Assembly: GCA_014529385.2 (NCBI GenBank)
Contig: CM043966.1
Coordinates: forward strand, 145,068,711-145,132,710
Source of the DNA: Adiantum capillus-veneris
Lineage: Eukaryota > Streptophyta > Polypodiopsida > Polypodiales > Pteridaceae
Length of the DNA: 64,000 bases
Direction: 5' to 3'
The translations under genes and the position numbers were made by a program. Position 1 is the first letter of the stretch. The number at the start of each line of letters is the position of its first letter. This document shows, in pieces, positions 22,408 through 33,176 of this stretch. The notes under the pieces were generated by a model. The model worked only from the letters and a program-made list of their open reading frames with translations, made no database searches and was not told where the DNA came from.

Positions 22408-23748
22408 TTATAAGATTGATAGCATAGTTCCATCTATCCCCCAGTCCTCCTCGACCTTCCATTTGTCTTCCATTCTCTTCCCAATCTGCGAACATTCATT
22501 ACAATAAGCATCCAATGATCGACAAACCATGATGTATTGAAAATGTGATGGAAGGATTCTCACCTTGTGACCTTGTAAACGAAATTGTGCTTGTTGAAGG
22601 GTCTCAAAACCCATAATAACCAAATGTTCTCGAACATTACTGAGAGTCCAATGCTTGTTCACTTGGACTGCCTCCAAAGCATCGTTGGGCATCTTCACTG
22701 CAATGTCAAAGCTTGCAATAGCGCCGTCTACACTCTGTAAGGGAGTCCACACTCCAAGCTTGCACATCCAACGATCATAGTAAAATCGTATGTACAAAGA
22801 GGTGCGGGATTTCAAATAGCGCATTCCAATACTTGAAGCTCCAACCTTACAACGGTACTGGTTCCCGTTGTGCATTCCCTCCACAAAACCCCAGTCCTCT
22901 TCTAAAAGCCTTCCTAATTCCTTGTAATGCGCATCTTTACATACAAGCATTGTGGTAGTCTCCACAAATCCAAACTCTTTAAAAATGTGCACAAAACAAT
23001 GAATAGGCAAACACCAACTCAAGCCCACAGACCTAGAAGCTTCAGAGTATTTCAAAGAGTTTTGGACATCCATTATCATCTTTTGCTTGAAAGATGCTAC
23101 TGACCACAAATCTGGGACCGGCCACTCCATACTTAATAAGGAAGTTACTTTGATGGGTTCAAGCATTCCAAATGCTTGTGTAGAAGTAGGGACAATATAG
23201 GAGTGAGAATAGAAGAAAATCCTTCTTTGAACTAGTTTGGTTGGGCAAAGATGTGGGAACATTATTGCTCCAATATCCGCATGTATAGCATTGAATGTGT
23301 CGGAGAGACTATGTAGTGGCTGCTCCTCCACCAACGTGGATGGAAATATAACTATAAATGCATGACAAATGTTAAGTATGAATCCATAATAACATTACAC
23401 TTTGATTTCACACCTAGCTTTGTATTCTCAAAACATGTACTTACAATGTGTTGGAAATCGAGGTGGTTGTTGCAAGTGCATGGTTGACATTGAGAAAACA
23501 TGTTGCACAATGGCTACGGTCCCCTTGTCTTTGCGGTTCTTGAAGCCAAGGAGCTTTCTTTTCCAATGAAGATCCAAGTTTGCACGATTCCGCACACGAT
23601 GAGGGCCAATAGCAGATGGTTGCATGTATACCCAAGCACCTTTGGTGAACTCTTGTGGCACCCACTCATCATCTACACCTCTAGTGTTGTGGCATGCAAC
23701 TGCTGTGACCTCATCCTTTGGCCGCCTTTGCGAAGTAGAGTTGGCCAT
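22408..23748 (-). CDS. Unrecognised gene D of the TIR element, two exons
   Basis: Exon 1 starts at 23748 (MANSTSQRRPKDEVTA) and ends at a GTAAGT donor near 23449. Exon 2 resumes after TTTATAG near 23355 and stays open for about 300 residues to 22408. I do not recognise the whole protein. Near residues 200-260 of exon 2, FDIAVKMPNDALEAVQVNKH followed by LSNVREHL and FRLQGHKV has the rhythm of a ubiquitin-like fold; this is a visual impression only. The long clean exon suggests a working gene. Confidence 0.5.
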
Positions 23749-24459
23749 GGTTGAGCAAAGAAAACTAGGAGGAGGAGAAGGACCTTGCTTGTTGCTACAA
23801 TGTAGGTGGGATAAAGTGATATGAGAAGGTGGTTAACCCTTGTGGCAATGGGAGGAGAAGGTGGATAACCCTTGCTTGGTGTGGCAATGGAAGGTGGTAG
23901 GGGAGGAGGAAGGAGCTTCCTTGCTGCAGCAATGGAGATGGTGTAGAGAGAGAGAGAGTGTTGGAGTAGAGGATGAGTGTGATGGTTGCAACCAAGGAGG
24001 GGTTGGAAAAGGGGTTCTAAAGAGAGAAAATCACTTTTTGCCTAATAACTACCTTTGGGGAAGCTCTAGATAGCAAAAAAAGATTTTTCAAAAGTTTTTT
24101 TAAAAATTTGAATTTTAGGATTTTTGGATGCACGTTTTGACTTTTTGAGATCAAAAAATGCTTTTTTGACCATAAAATAGTTTTAGAGGGGTTTTCCAAA
24201 GATGAAATTTGAGTTTTGAAAATTTTGAAAAATTTCAAATTTTTGGGATTTCTTCAAAACCGGATCAAAAAGGAGAGAAGTTGAAGGTTCCATATGCCCC
24301 CCCTCCCCCTCCCACCCCACCTTCTCACTAGGTAAGAGCCCATTTAACAAGTGTAAGACTACTTTGTCCCCCTACATTTTTGAGGACATAGAGTGTGTCC
24401 ACCACCCTCTTCTCATTGAATGGTCTTTAATTAACCTTAATCCCAAAGGGCCCCTAGAG
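23749..24459. other. 3' non-coding part of the TIR element
   Basis: This is the minus-strand leader of gene D, then an AT-rich T/A-run stretch (24070-24250), then CCCCTCCC-rich sequence. A G-rich imperfect repeat (GGTGGATAACCCTTG.., 23825-23890) is present. No gene is seen. Confidence 0.5.
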
Positions 24460-24479
24460 GGTTCATATTTTTCCTAATG
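24460..24479 (-). repeat. Right terminal inverted repeat
   Basis: GGTTCATATTTTTCCTAATG is the complement of the left end with one mismatch. The Helitron Rep coding text resumes at the next base. Confidence 0.8.
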
Positions 24480-25596
24480 AATTAAAAACAGTGATAAAGA
24501 AAATGCTAATAAAATTCAACAATACTTAGAAATATACGATGATAGCAAGACCCTCGATTTTTGTCAATTTGTCTTCGCTCTAGAAATGACCGAGACTACT
24601 TATTTAAGAGCAATACAATCAACAATTAAAAGACCAACAATGTTTTTGAGGAGAAACTTACAAAATATACGAACAAATGCATTCGCAAAATATCTGATTA
24701 ATATTTGGGAAGCTAATATAGACTCCCAGTTCATTTTAGAACCATATGCAGCAGCACAATATTGCACTTCATATTTAACGAAAGTCGATAACACTCTTAC
24801 AAAAACCTTTCAAGAAATATTAAAACGTGCAAAAACAGAAAAGACAAATACAATTGAACAAATCAAACAACTTAGATCAGCATTACTAAATACGCAGCAA
24901 ATGCCAATACAACAAGCAATTTACATAATATTATCATTGCCTCTCTTCCATGCAACACGCACAGTCCAATTCATAAATACAGCGCCAAAAAATGAACGTG
25001 CTTTTGTTCTGAAACATCCACGAGAATTAGAAGGCTTACGAGACGAATCCACAAGTATAATGAAAGAGTCAATCATAGACAAGTACTATCAACGACCACC
25101 ACATTTAAAAGATTTCACATTAGTAGACATTACAGCTGAATATAATTATGATCAATATTTTAAGAAAAGGAAAAAAGAAAAAAGTAATTCGATCAATCAG
25201 ATATAGCAAAGCACGAGATCCTGAGAACTATTATAGAGAAATGACACTTATGCACTTATCTTTTCAAAACAATGAAAATACTCTTATGAATGGGTATATG
25301 ACATGGAAAGAAGTATTTGAATCTAATGAGAAGAAAATACAAGAAAATTATGATAAATATAACTATCGATTAAGTAATACAATACAAAACCAATGGAACA
25401 ATATTGAAGAACTAAATAGAAATACAGAGACTCTGATAATGATGAGAATACCTACATCAAAATTACGAATACAACGGACATAGAAACTGTCGATATCGAC
25501 ACCCAAATTGGAAAAATAGGATATAAAACATATAAAAAAGAGCAGCACCAAATACTAACAATTCCAGATTCAACTCTTGAAACATCTCAACACCAT
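24480..25596 (+). pseudogene. Helitron Rep, C-terminal part with Y2 motif
   Basis: This is the continuation of Rep after the inserted element. The frame from 24481 is open into WEANIDSQFILEPYAAAQYC, then TSYLTK. It contains the YxxxY active-site pair (Y-C-T-S-Y) and its trailing Lys, the nicking and joining residues of Helitron Rep. The linker to the helicase changes frame near 25190 and 25420, in A-rich or short-repeat sequence. The text on both sides still reads as one protein. Confidence 0.8.
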
Positions 25597-26430
25597 ATGC
25601 AGATACGAAATCTTAATGCACAACAACGACACTTCTTCGATGATATACAATACAGATTGCATTATGAGTCTCAAAGCCAAATATTTTCTTTTAAAACAGA
25701 TGGAGCTGGAACAGGTAAAACAACTCTCTTGAGAGCAATCAGTGAAGAACTTGTTAGGTTTTATAATTCCAATAGTAATTGTGAATTGATGAAGCCAAAA
25801 GTCCTTAGACTAGTATACACGGGTAAAGCAGCATATAATATTGATGGAACTACAGTTCATTTAGCTCTGCATATACCAATAAACCAGAAAACTCTAACAC
25901 AAATTTTAGACTTATATCTAGACAACCTGACTAAATCATATAACGAGCTGAAAGCTGCCACCATTGATGAAATTTCATTAATAGGAGCACACATGTTTTC
26001 GTACATAAATAAACGTCTCCAAACAATCAAACATATTTACTATCTACCATTTGGAGGACTGCATATCTTTTGTTTCGGTGATCTATATCATCTTCTTCTT
26101 GTAAGAGATAAATGGATATTCTTAGACACTAATCCACTTACACCAAATATCTGGAAAAATTACTTTTCGCAATATGAATTAACACAAGTTATGCGGCAAA
26201 ATGACATGATCTTCATAGACATATTGAATAGAACCATAATTAACCAGCAGACAGAAACCGATATCAAAATTTTGAACACATTGTGCTTAAAGAAAATTGA
26301 GCATGAGATTCATGTACCTCATTTATACTATACACAACAAGAAACTCAAAAATATAATAATGATGTTCTTGAATTGACAGAAGGATCAACCTTCACTCTT
26401 GTCGCAGTAGACATACCCCCCCATAACTAA
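25597..26430 (+). pseudogene. Helitron PIF1-family helicase, N-terminal part
   Basis: This is a superfamily 1B DNA helicase that unwinds DNA behind the nick. Walker A GAGTGKT is at residues 36-42 of this block and Walker B DEISLIG near 124. Motif III is GGLHIFCFGDLYHL, where the usual GDxxQL has become GDLYHL. A Q-V-M-R motif (LTQVMRQND) follows. The frame breaks at a C homopolymer near 26415: the ORF ends at 26430, while the homologous text continues in the neighbouring frame into the next block. Confidence 0.85.
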
Positions 26431-27655
26431 TCCTACAATTTTCACCAACGCAAACAAGACTGCAGGACTACATACCATTATAAAAATAAAACCATCAATG
26501 TTAGTTGAGCTATGTGCAGGAAATTATGATGTTTCTGATGGTCTCGTAAATGGAGCGGATGGATATTTTAAAACTATTACAACATACAACGCCAAAAAAA
26601 TTATATGGATTCAATTTTTAAACCCAAAAGTAGGACAAGAAACACGCACAAAGTATAAATTCCTCTATAATTCTACCATGGATCTTACATGGACATGCAT
26701 ATTTCCAACAACAAAAGAATTTCAGTTAGGATTAAACACTAGTAAACGAATATACAGAACACAGTTTCCAGTTCAACAAGCTTCTGCTCGAACAATGCAT
26801 CGTTCCCAAGGACTCTCATTACATGCAATGGTATTTTCTCCTAAGAAATGTAACAAGCATGGATTAACCTACACGGCTTTGTCATGTGTACGAACATTGG
26901 AATACTTATATTTATTAGCTCCTCTGCACGAGAGAAACTTTGTTTTGGACAAGGATGTCGCAAATGAAACCCATAGGCTTTCTACAGAAGCAAAATGGAA
27001 TACAATAATTCCAAAATTGAACTCTCCAAACAAAAATAACATCATGGTAACAACTTTAAACACTAAATCATTTTTTAAATATTATGATGATATACAATTA
27101 CATCCTCTGCTACAATCAAGTGATATAATTTGTTTTCAAGAAGTCAACACAATGAATCTTGCTTTACCGTTTTGGAGCAGAAAATTTAACTTTATCTCAA
27201 CTGAAACTTTGCACAATACAACAATTATATATGATTCATATATCATGCTCACTTCAAAAACTATATACACATCTACTTTTTATGACATTATCAAAGTAAC
27301 ATTTACAGTTAATGAAGTAAGACACCTACATATAATAACAATTTACCGATTTCCAAATACAAATATACAACCATTTCTTAATACACTTGAGACAATTTTA
27401 CTTACATTCCCTCATGATACGCAATTACTTATTCTCGGTGATTTCAATATCGACATGCTTAAACCATCACATCAACGACTAAGCTTAGAACAATTAATGA
27501 ACAAGAATAAGTTACAGATTGTAAACAAATTACCAACAACTACATATGTAAGCTTGCTTGATCACATATGGACTAAAAGAACACAAACAATACTCGAAAC
27601 AAATAACTATCCTGTATATTGGGTTGATCATGATGCTGTTTATATATCAATGTAA
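26431..27655 (+). CDS. Helicase C-terminus fused to EEP endonuclease
   Basis: The open frame from 26498 (385 codons) first completes PIF1: HRSQGLSL and TYTALSCVRTLEYLYLL are motifs V and VI. Without a stop it enters an endonuclease/exonuclease/phosphatase domain from about residue 182. Landmarks are CFQEVN (metal-binding Glu), GDFNID, LLDHIW and a final DHDAV (the usual SDH, here VDH). An EN fused after the helicase is the mark of Helentron/Helitron2-type elements. The EEP domain is intact here, so this is the best-preserved part of the Helitron. Confidence 0.85.
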
Positions 27656-28424
27656 AAACAAATCGCTTTCTTACACTAATTAAAATAATACAACAAGACA
27701 AAAAATATATTTTATAATATTAATGTTGTATTTACCTCGAGAAGTTTATTGTGTAGTAGCTTAAAAGAGTGTTATTGCTATTTGTCTTAGTCTGTATTAT
27801 ATTTAAAAGACTTGCTTATTGTTTTTCGAAAACTTTTGTATATGTTCAGTAAGTTGATCGAAGACACTTTTATAAAAAAAACAAAAATACAGTGTCTCAT
27901 GGAGTAAAAAAGGATTTTGTTCTGTACTGTTTTAGGTAGTGTTAAAAAATGGTCTTTCTTTTGTGTTGGCAGTATACAGTACTCTAATTTGTAGTCATTT
28001 GTTTCAGCGATCTTGTAATTTTTTTAATCTATATGTGTTTGAGTAAATTTATGTATGTACTTATTAGTAGCTTGTTTTTTTATGATAAACGGTTGTAAGT
28101 TTGGTTGTTGATAAGATAGTCTAAGATCTTGTTTTTTTTTTCTAATAATATGACAGAATACATATTGTTAAATGTTTGTGATTTTGATATGTATCAAGAC
28201 TTTTTTGTTCTCACGAATGTTGTGTTGTAAGAATATGAAAAATTAAAAAAATTGAAATAAACTAAAAGAAAAAACCAAACAGCTTCAATCAAAATACAAC
28301 AAAACAACGAGTAATACTCCATTTTTCTTACTGTATTTCTAGACAACCTTTGCACGACAAAAAAACTCAAAAAAACATACATGCTACTTTATTCACTGAT
28401 ACAATATGTACAAACACCGTTCGT
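27656..28424. other. AT-rich Helitron 3' flank
   Basis: There is no gene. The Helitron 3' end should lie here or beyond, but I could not identify a terminal hairpin or CTRR end. Text near 28350-28424 begins the duplicated region. Confidence 0.4.
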
Positions 28425-30590
28425 ATCCCATCCTTACTTATCTTACTATTTCCATCCCAAGGTAAAATTACTTACTGCTCTATATTTTATTTCTTCATTT
28501 GGATTTCAGATGTCTCAATGCTAAAATACTAACTATCATGTCCTTTCTATTTTAAAAATATTGAAGATAGATTCTTCTCAACTATGCATATTCATATGCA
28601 TAGAGCCATGCAAAACGCAAAGTACACATTGCCCTCAGAAATATAAACAAAGACTCTTAGAGTGACGTGCGGCTTTGGGTATACAAGTGGCTCCACCATT
28701 GAAATTAGAACAACTACCTTCGTAATGTACCAATTATGAAGAGACAACAAAACGTAAGCATCAAAGAAAAGCCCATTCTCTTTTTAAACATTCTCTCGTG
28801 CTTTAAAGTGTTTACTACAATTCTCATGTAGAGTCTAATAATAAAATCCGTTTTTCTCGTCATGCAAGGTTCGACTATCAAATCTCTGATATGCCCTTAG
28901 CATTTAGAAATATTGATTCAGATCTTTGACTACCTTTTTTCTTGCATTACAATTTCCACATTTATATTACAATCCACATATCTTCCATGACCCAAAATTT
29001 AGTATTTTCCTAGATCACCATTTACATTACTTATTACCACAAGCTACCGAGCATAATTCAATAACATTTTGAACCAGCAAATTTGATTTTACTTTTAGGC
29101 AGAGGTATCATATCCCATCCCTTACTACTCGTCTTACTATTTCCATCCAAGGTAAAATTACTAACTACTCTAAATTTTATTTGTTCATTTGGATTTCAAA
29201 TGTCTCAATATGCTACGATATCTAACTATCATGTTCTTGCAATTTTAAAAAATATTGCAGATGGATTCTTCTCAACTATGCATATTCATATGCATAGAGC
29301 AATGCAAAACGCAAAGTACACATTGCCCTCAGAAATATAAACAAAGACTCTCAGAGTGACGTGTAGCTTTGGGTATACAAGTGGCTCCACCATTGAAATG
29401 AGCACAACTACCTTCGTAATGTACCAATTATGAAGAGACAACAAAACGTAAGCATCAAAGAAAAGCCCATTCTCTTTTATAAACATTCTCTCATACTTTA
29501 AAGTGTTTACTACAATTCTCATGTAGAATCTAATAATAAAATCTGTTTGTCTCGTAATGCAAGGCTCGACTATCAAAACAAAGCTGTCACCATCAATTAA
29601 ATCACTGCCCAAGTAAAAACTTAATGGAGAATGCACAATTGTTGATATTTGGCATGACAACTCGCCCCCAGCAAAAAATCCATCTGCCATTTGAAATTGT
29701 ACAGCCCAAGTGACTGAATATGGAGGACTAACAGAAACTTCACAAAGCCGCCACGACAAAAAAATCTCCCTCAAGAGGTTTCTGATCTTACCATTGGGTC
29801 CATACTCAAAATCAAACATCATCTAAAAATACAAAGTCTTGAAGATTGGTGCCCCAAAAACAAGCTTAGCTACTACAACTCACTTTTTCCTCTGCAGAAA
29901 CATAGAAATACTATATACAGGAAAGTCCCCAGACCTAAAAGAGGCATCACTTTTGAGGCACTTTCTTTGTCGCCAAACAGAACAAACTATAAATAGCTTA
30001 TGTATAGATGTCTAATTTCCAATTTCCCTGTTATCCTACTGAAACAGGATTTTAAATATGTTGTTTTTTTCAATTGACAATGCTTTTTGACAATGTCTTT
30101 TTGTTCATATCATAATTTATTGACAAAATATAGTAATTGGTTATATAATTCATATTTCGAACTCTTTTCATGAAAATTTTACGTAACCAGTAAAATAATC
30201 CAATGTCGCAGTTGACTATGTCGCATGCTGTATATGTTTAATTTTCCACAATATTGGAGATACATGACACATATTCTACAAAGTACAACCTTCATATTGA
30301 CCACTCCTAGATATATCAACCGATCCTGCGCTTGTAATACACTCAAACCTATAGCTACTCTTCTCTGATATGCACTTAGTATTTAGAAATATTGATTCAT
30401 ATCTTTGAATACCTTTTTTCTTGCATTACACTTTTCACATTTATATTACAACCCACATATCTTCCATGACCTAAAATTTAGTATTTTCCTAGATCACCAT
30501 TTATATTACTTATTACCTCAAGCTACCGAGCATAATTCAATAAGATTTTGAACCAGCAATTTTAATTCTACTTTTAGGCAGTGCCCTCGT
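28425..30590. repeat. Interleaved tandem duplication (X-Y-X-Z-Y)
   Basis: A block of about 455 bp (28425-28880) recurs at about 29107-29565 with offset near 680. A second block of about 210 bp (28881-29095, TCTGATATGCCCTTAGCATT onward) recurs at about 30364-30580. The copies differ by scattered substitutions. The second block ends each time in CTTTTAGGCAG, like a splice acceptor. This suggests tandem duplication of an exon-intron region followed by loss. Confidence 0.7.
29286..29822 (-). CDS. Unrecognised 178-codon ORF
   Basis: Open on the minus strand from 29822 (MMFDFEYGPNGKIRNLL). The N-terminal two thirds read like protein: charged and aromatic residues are mixed (EIFLSWRLCEVSVSPPYSVT), with no low complexity. 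Its 3' part lies in the duplicated block and the matching part of the other copy (28600-28870) is disrupted. It could be a fragment of a plant gene. No family is recognised. Confidence 0.3.
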   Translation of the reverse strand: MMFDFEYGPNGKIRNLLREIFLSWRLCEVSVSPPYSVTWAVQFQMADGFFAGGELSCQISTIVHSPLSFYLGSDLIDGDSFVLIVEPCITRQTDFIIRFYMRIVVNTLKYERMFIKENGLFFDAYVLLSLHNWYITKVVVLISMVEPLVYPKLHVTLRVFVYISEGNVYFAFCIALCI

Positions 30591-30619
30591 CTACTGTAGA
30601 CGAACTTGTTTTTAAAGAG

Positions 30620-31543
30620 GCAAATAATGCGTTTTTCTATTGGGTGGCAACAGTCAACGAGATGGGACTTCACGTGCAGAAGTCGCCAAGGAGAAAAGGG
30701 GCGAGAGAGAGCATACAGGAAGGGGCCAGAGCCGCCAACACAAGGGGAAAAGGGGTCTGCAATGATGACGGGGATGAGCTGCAAATGGGTAGGAATGGAG
30801 AAAGTGAAGGGGGGCGCTCTCTGAGGAGGGGTGGCCAGGTCAAGCAGGGCGATAAGGTCGAGTGCAAGGCTCGCCAGTGAGAAAAAAAAGGGGGGGCCGT
30901 ACTGCAGGTGCTTCCTTCTGTAAGGCAAGCAAACTGAGGGGGCACGCTTTGAAGAAAACAAGAGACGGCTTCAGGGGGGTTAGCTAGAGACCATCGATCA
31001 CAAGGGGCAGCCGATTTCCAGAGAGGGCCCGCTCAGAGGAGCTTGGAGAGAGATCAGAATCGCTATCTAAGGGTGGTGTTTGCCATGACGAGGACATCAA
31101 GGCCAACAAGGTATAGCAGGTGGAGGAGATGCTGCTGGGAAAGCACGCTGAGCATGCCTTGGGCGTGATCAGAAGGGTGGGATCTGAGGTTCAATAGGGA
31201 CGTAGAGGAGCTCAGAGAGAGTTGGAGAGCAGGCTACAGAAGCCGAGAAAGGAGAGAGAAAAGGCATAAGGGGGAGACGAGCTCTGATGGCTCCAATAAA
31301 TGCAAGAGGGTGATGTTTGCAGTGGAGTTGAATGCACGACTAGCTAAGGAGTTAACTGATTGGGGCAGCGAGCTCACAAGACAACTGATCATCGAGCACT
31401 GCTGTCTACTGATGCATGGGATCTCCCCGTATAGGAAAGATTCGGAGTCAGCCCAAGATGAGCTCTTGATTTGGGTTTAATATTTTGGTGTACATATGGT
31501 CATTTTCAGTTTTTGTAGGCTTTTGGTTTTAAAACCACATCGC
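30620..31543. repeat. Direct repeat copy 1, left part
   Basis: It starts at GCAAATAATGCGTTTTTCTA and matches 47108-47460, apart from roughly 500 bp (about 30900-31385) and a short stretch near 31490-31530 missing from the second copy. The hAT element is inserted at its end; the repeat resumes at 44918. Confidence 0.8.
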
Positions 31544-31551
31544 ATCTGAAC
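31544..31551 (+). repeat. hAT target-site duplication, left
   Basis: ATCTGAAC here pairs with ATCGGAAC at 44910-44917 (7 of 8). The uninserted relative at about 47478 reads ATCTAAGC. Confidence 0.7.
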
Positions 31552-31879
31552 CTGCATTGCATTTATACGCCCGTATAACAAAAATTATACGTATAAAACA
31601 TCAATATACGCCGTATTTCCGAATAATTACCGAATAGCCGTATAAAACATTTTTCGATCGATATATTTTTCGATCGAAAAATATATCGATCGAAAAAAAG
31701 TATATATATACAATCGTCACCGTATTCGATCGAAAAGCATTGTGGACTTTCTTGGAGTTTGGAGAGCTTGGAGCTTCTGAGAGTTTGCTAGATAGAGACA
31801 GTGTCTTCGATTTACAGCGGTTTTCATGTATATTTTTTAAATTTTCAATAAATATTAACTTTTTTTTTGTGTTGTGCCA

Positions 31880-32780
31880 GACTTGTGTGGTGCAGTAGTT
31901 TCGGCTCTCACCACAAAGTTGGCTTGCAGGTCGTAGGCCACTTCGTGGTGTGTAGCCATATGGCTCACTCTAGAGGTGTATAGAATATAGTTTCCTTTCC
32001 CGTGGTGTGTAGTTATATAACTCACTCCAGGGAAGGCTTAGGGTAAATTTAGATTCTCACTCGTATGGTGTAGTAGTATATCCCTCACCATAGAGATGAG
32101 TTAGGATTAGAGGTCGACTCGTGGAGTGTAGTAGGCATGATGCTACACCTCTCACTTCAGAGTGGCCTATAAAATTTACAATCTTAAAGTAAATCATTAT
32201 TGATTATTCTACATAGAAGCACAAAAATTAACGTTCGTCATTTTAAGAGTGTAGAGATGCATACTTTATGCCCTCTTCATCTTAATACGACTTTCGTTAT
32301 TTTTGTGCTTCTATTTCTGTAGTAACATCATTGTTCATCAACAGATGACTTGGTGTTACTCTGAATGTAGATATATACAACAATTGATTTACATTTGAGA
32401 TTGTTGAGCTGTTTGCTGATGGTTGTGTTGTGCGTGTCACACACTCCATTAGAAATAGCTTATGAAATTTACATTTTTAGATTAATTTTTTCTGTCATAT
32501 GTGTTACATAGAAACACAAGCGTTACCACTCGTTATATTAAGAGTGAAGAGATGCATATTTTCATGCCCTCTTCATCTTAATGTGACATATTGGTTACTC
32601 GTGTGTTTCATATTCCAAAAGAACATCATTTTTCATCATTAAATGACTTGGTGTTGTTTTGGACGTAAACACATACGATAGGTAACTTACATCTGCAATT
32701 GTTAATTTATCCGCTGATAGTTGTGTTGTGAGTTCCACACACTTTATCAGGGATTAGATTGATAAAAACTATCAATCTAT
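31880..32780. repeat. Degenerate tandem repeats inside the hAT element
   Basis: Five short units with the phrase GTGTAG..CTCAC recur every 50-60 bp from 31888 to 32170. Then a unit of about 300 bp, containing GAAGAGGGCAT-type and TTGGTGTT phrases, occurs twice (about 32200-32460 and 32500-32760). Inside each, TTAAGAGTG and CTCTTCATCTTAA form an inverted pair. Confidence 0.6.
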
Positions 32781-33176
32781 TTTACAACAACATCCAGGAC
32801 TTGTGCTGAGAATATCTCACACTAGCTGAGCTGTTTACATATACGATTTTCCAACCCTTTAGATGTAATTTCTTTCATCATCTCACACTTCTGCACATAG
32901 TAGGGTCCAGTTCTTGTGCTGAGAGCATCTCACACTCCTGGCCTCTCTCTCTCTCTCTCTCTCTCTCTCTAAATTAATTTTCATGGTCGATTCGCACAAT
33001 GTGGTTTGTAATCATAAGATTTTCTCTTTAATTTGCAATAATTTAGTATTGTTTAATAGATTTGAATCATCATTTAATATATATATATAGGGTTAACACT
33101 CATTATATAATAACTATGTTACTATGGTGTACAATCATTTCGTAAGATTCTTAATTTATAATTTTGTCATACAGAT

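Larger units (their letters stand above)
14479..24479. mobile_element. 10.0 kb TIR transposon carrying a histone H3-like gene
   Basis: The element interrupts the Helitron Rep gene: coding text stops at 14478 and resumes at 24480. Its ends are inverted repeats starting CATTAGG (19 of 20 bases match), with a further shared GGGATTAAGG about 30 bases in. The base composition is visibly more GC-rich than the AT-rich Helitron. It holds a transposase-like gene (15110-17832) and a histone H3-like gene (18145-19041) on the plus strand. Three palindromes (19200-20410) follow, then two genes on the minus strand (22162-20672 and 23748-22408), so the two gene sets converge on the palindromes. I found no clean target-site duplication; the flanks are A-rich (TAGAAAAA and AATTAAAA). 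The superfamily is not assigned. Confidence 0.8.
9409..27655 (+). mobile_element. Helitron with RPA, two OTU proteases and Rep-Hel-EN
   Basis: Helitrons are rolling-circle transposons. This one reads, in order and all on the plus strand: RPA70-like gene, OTU protease 1, OTU protease 2, a Lys-rich ORF, a Rep with HUH and Y2 motifs, a PIF1-family helicase and a fused C-terminal EEP endonuclease. The endonuclease places it nearer the Helentron/Helitron2 branch than canonical plant Helitrons, which usually lack it. The coordinates given are those of the recognised genes. I could not fix the true ends: no convincing 5' TC or 3' hairpin-CTRR was found, and that branch has different termini. The copy is dead, with a nonsense codon at 14180, frameshifts near 14400, 25190, 25420 and 26415, and a 10 kb insertion in Rep. 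Confidence 0.85.

Noticed and set aside
9409-27655. Integrated large DNA virus
   Set aside because: RPA, OTU, helicase and nuclease genes together can suggest a virus, but the HUH and YxxxY Rep motifs fused in order with a PIF1 helicase and EEP are diagnostic of Helitrons. No capsid or viral polymerase gene is visible.
27656-28424. Helitron 3' terminus
   Set aside because: Several CTAG-like tetranucleotides are present but none has a convincing hairpin just upstream, and Helentron-type ends are not CTRR.
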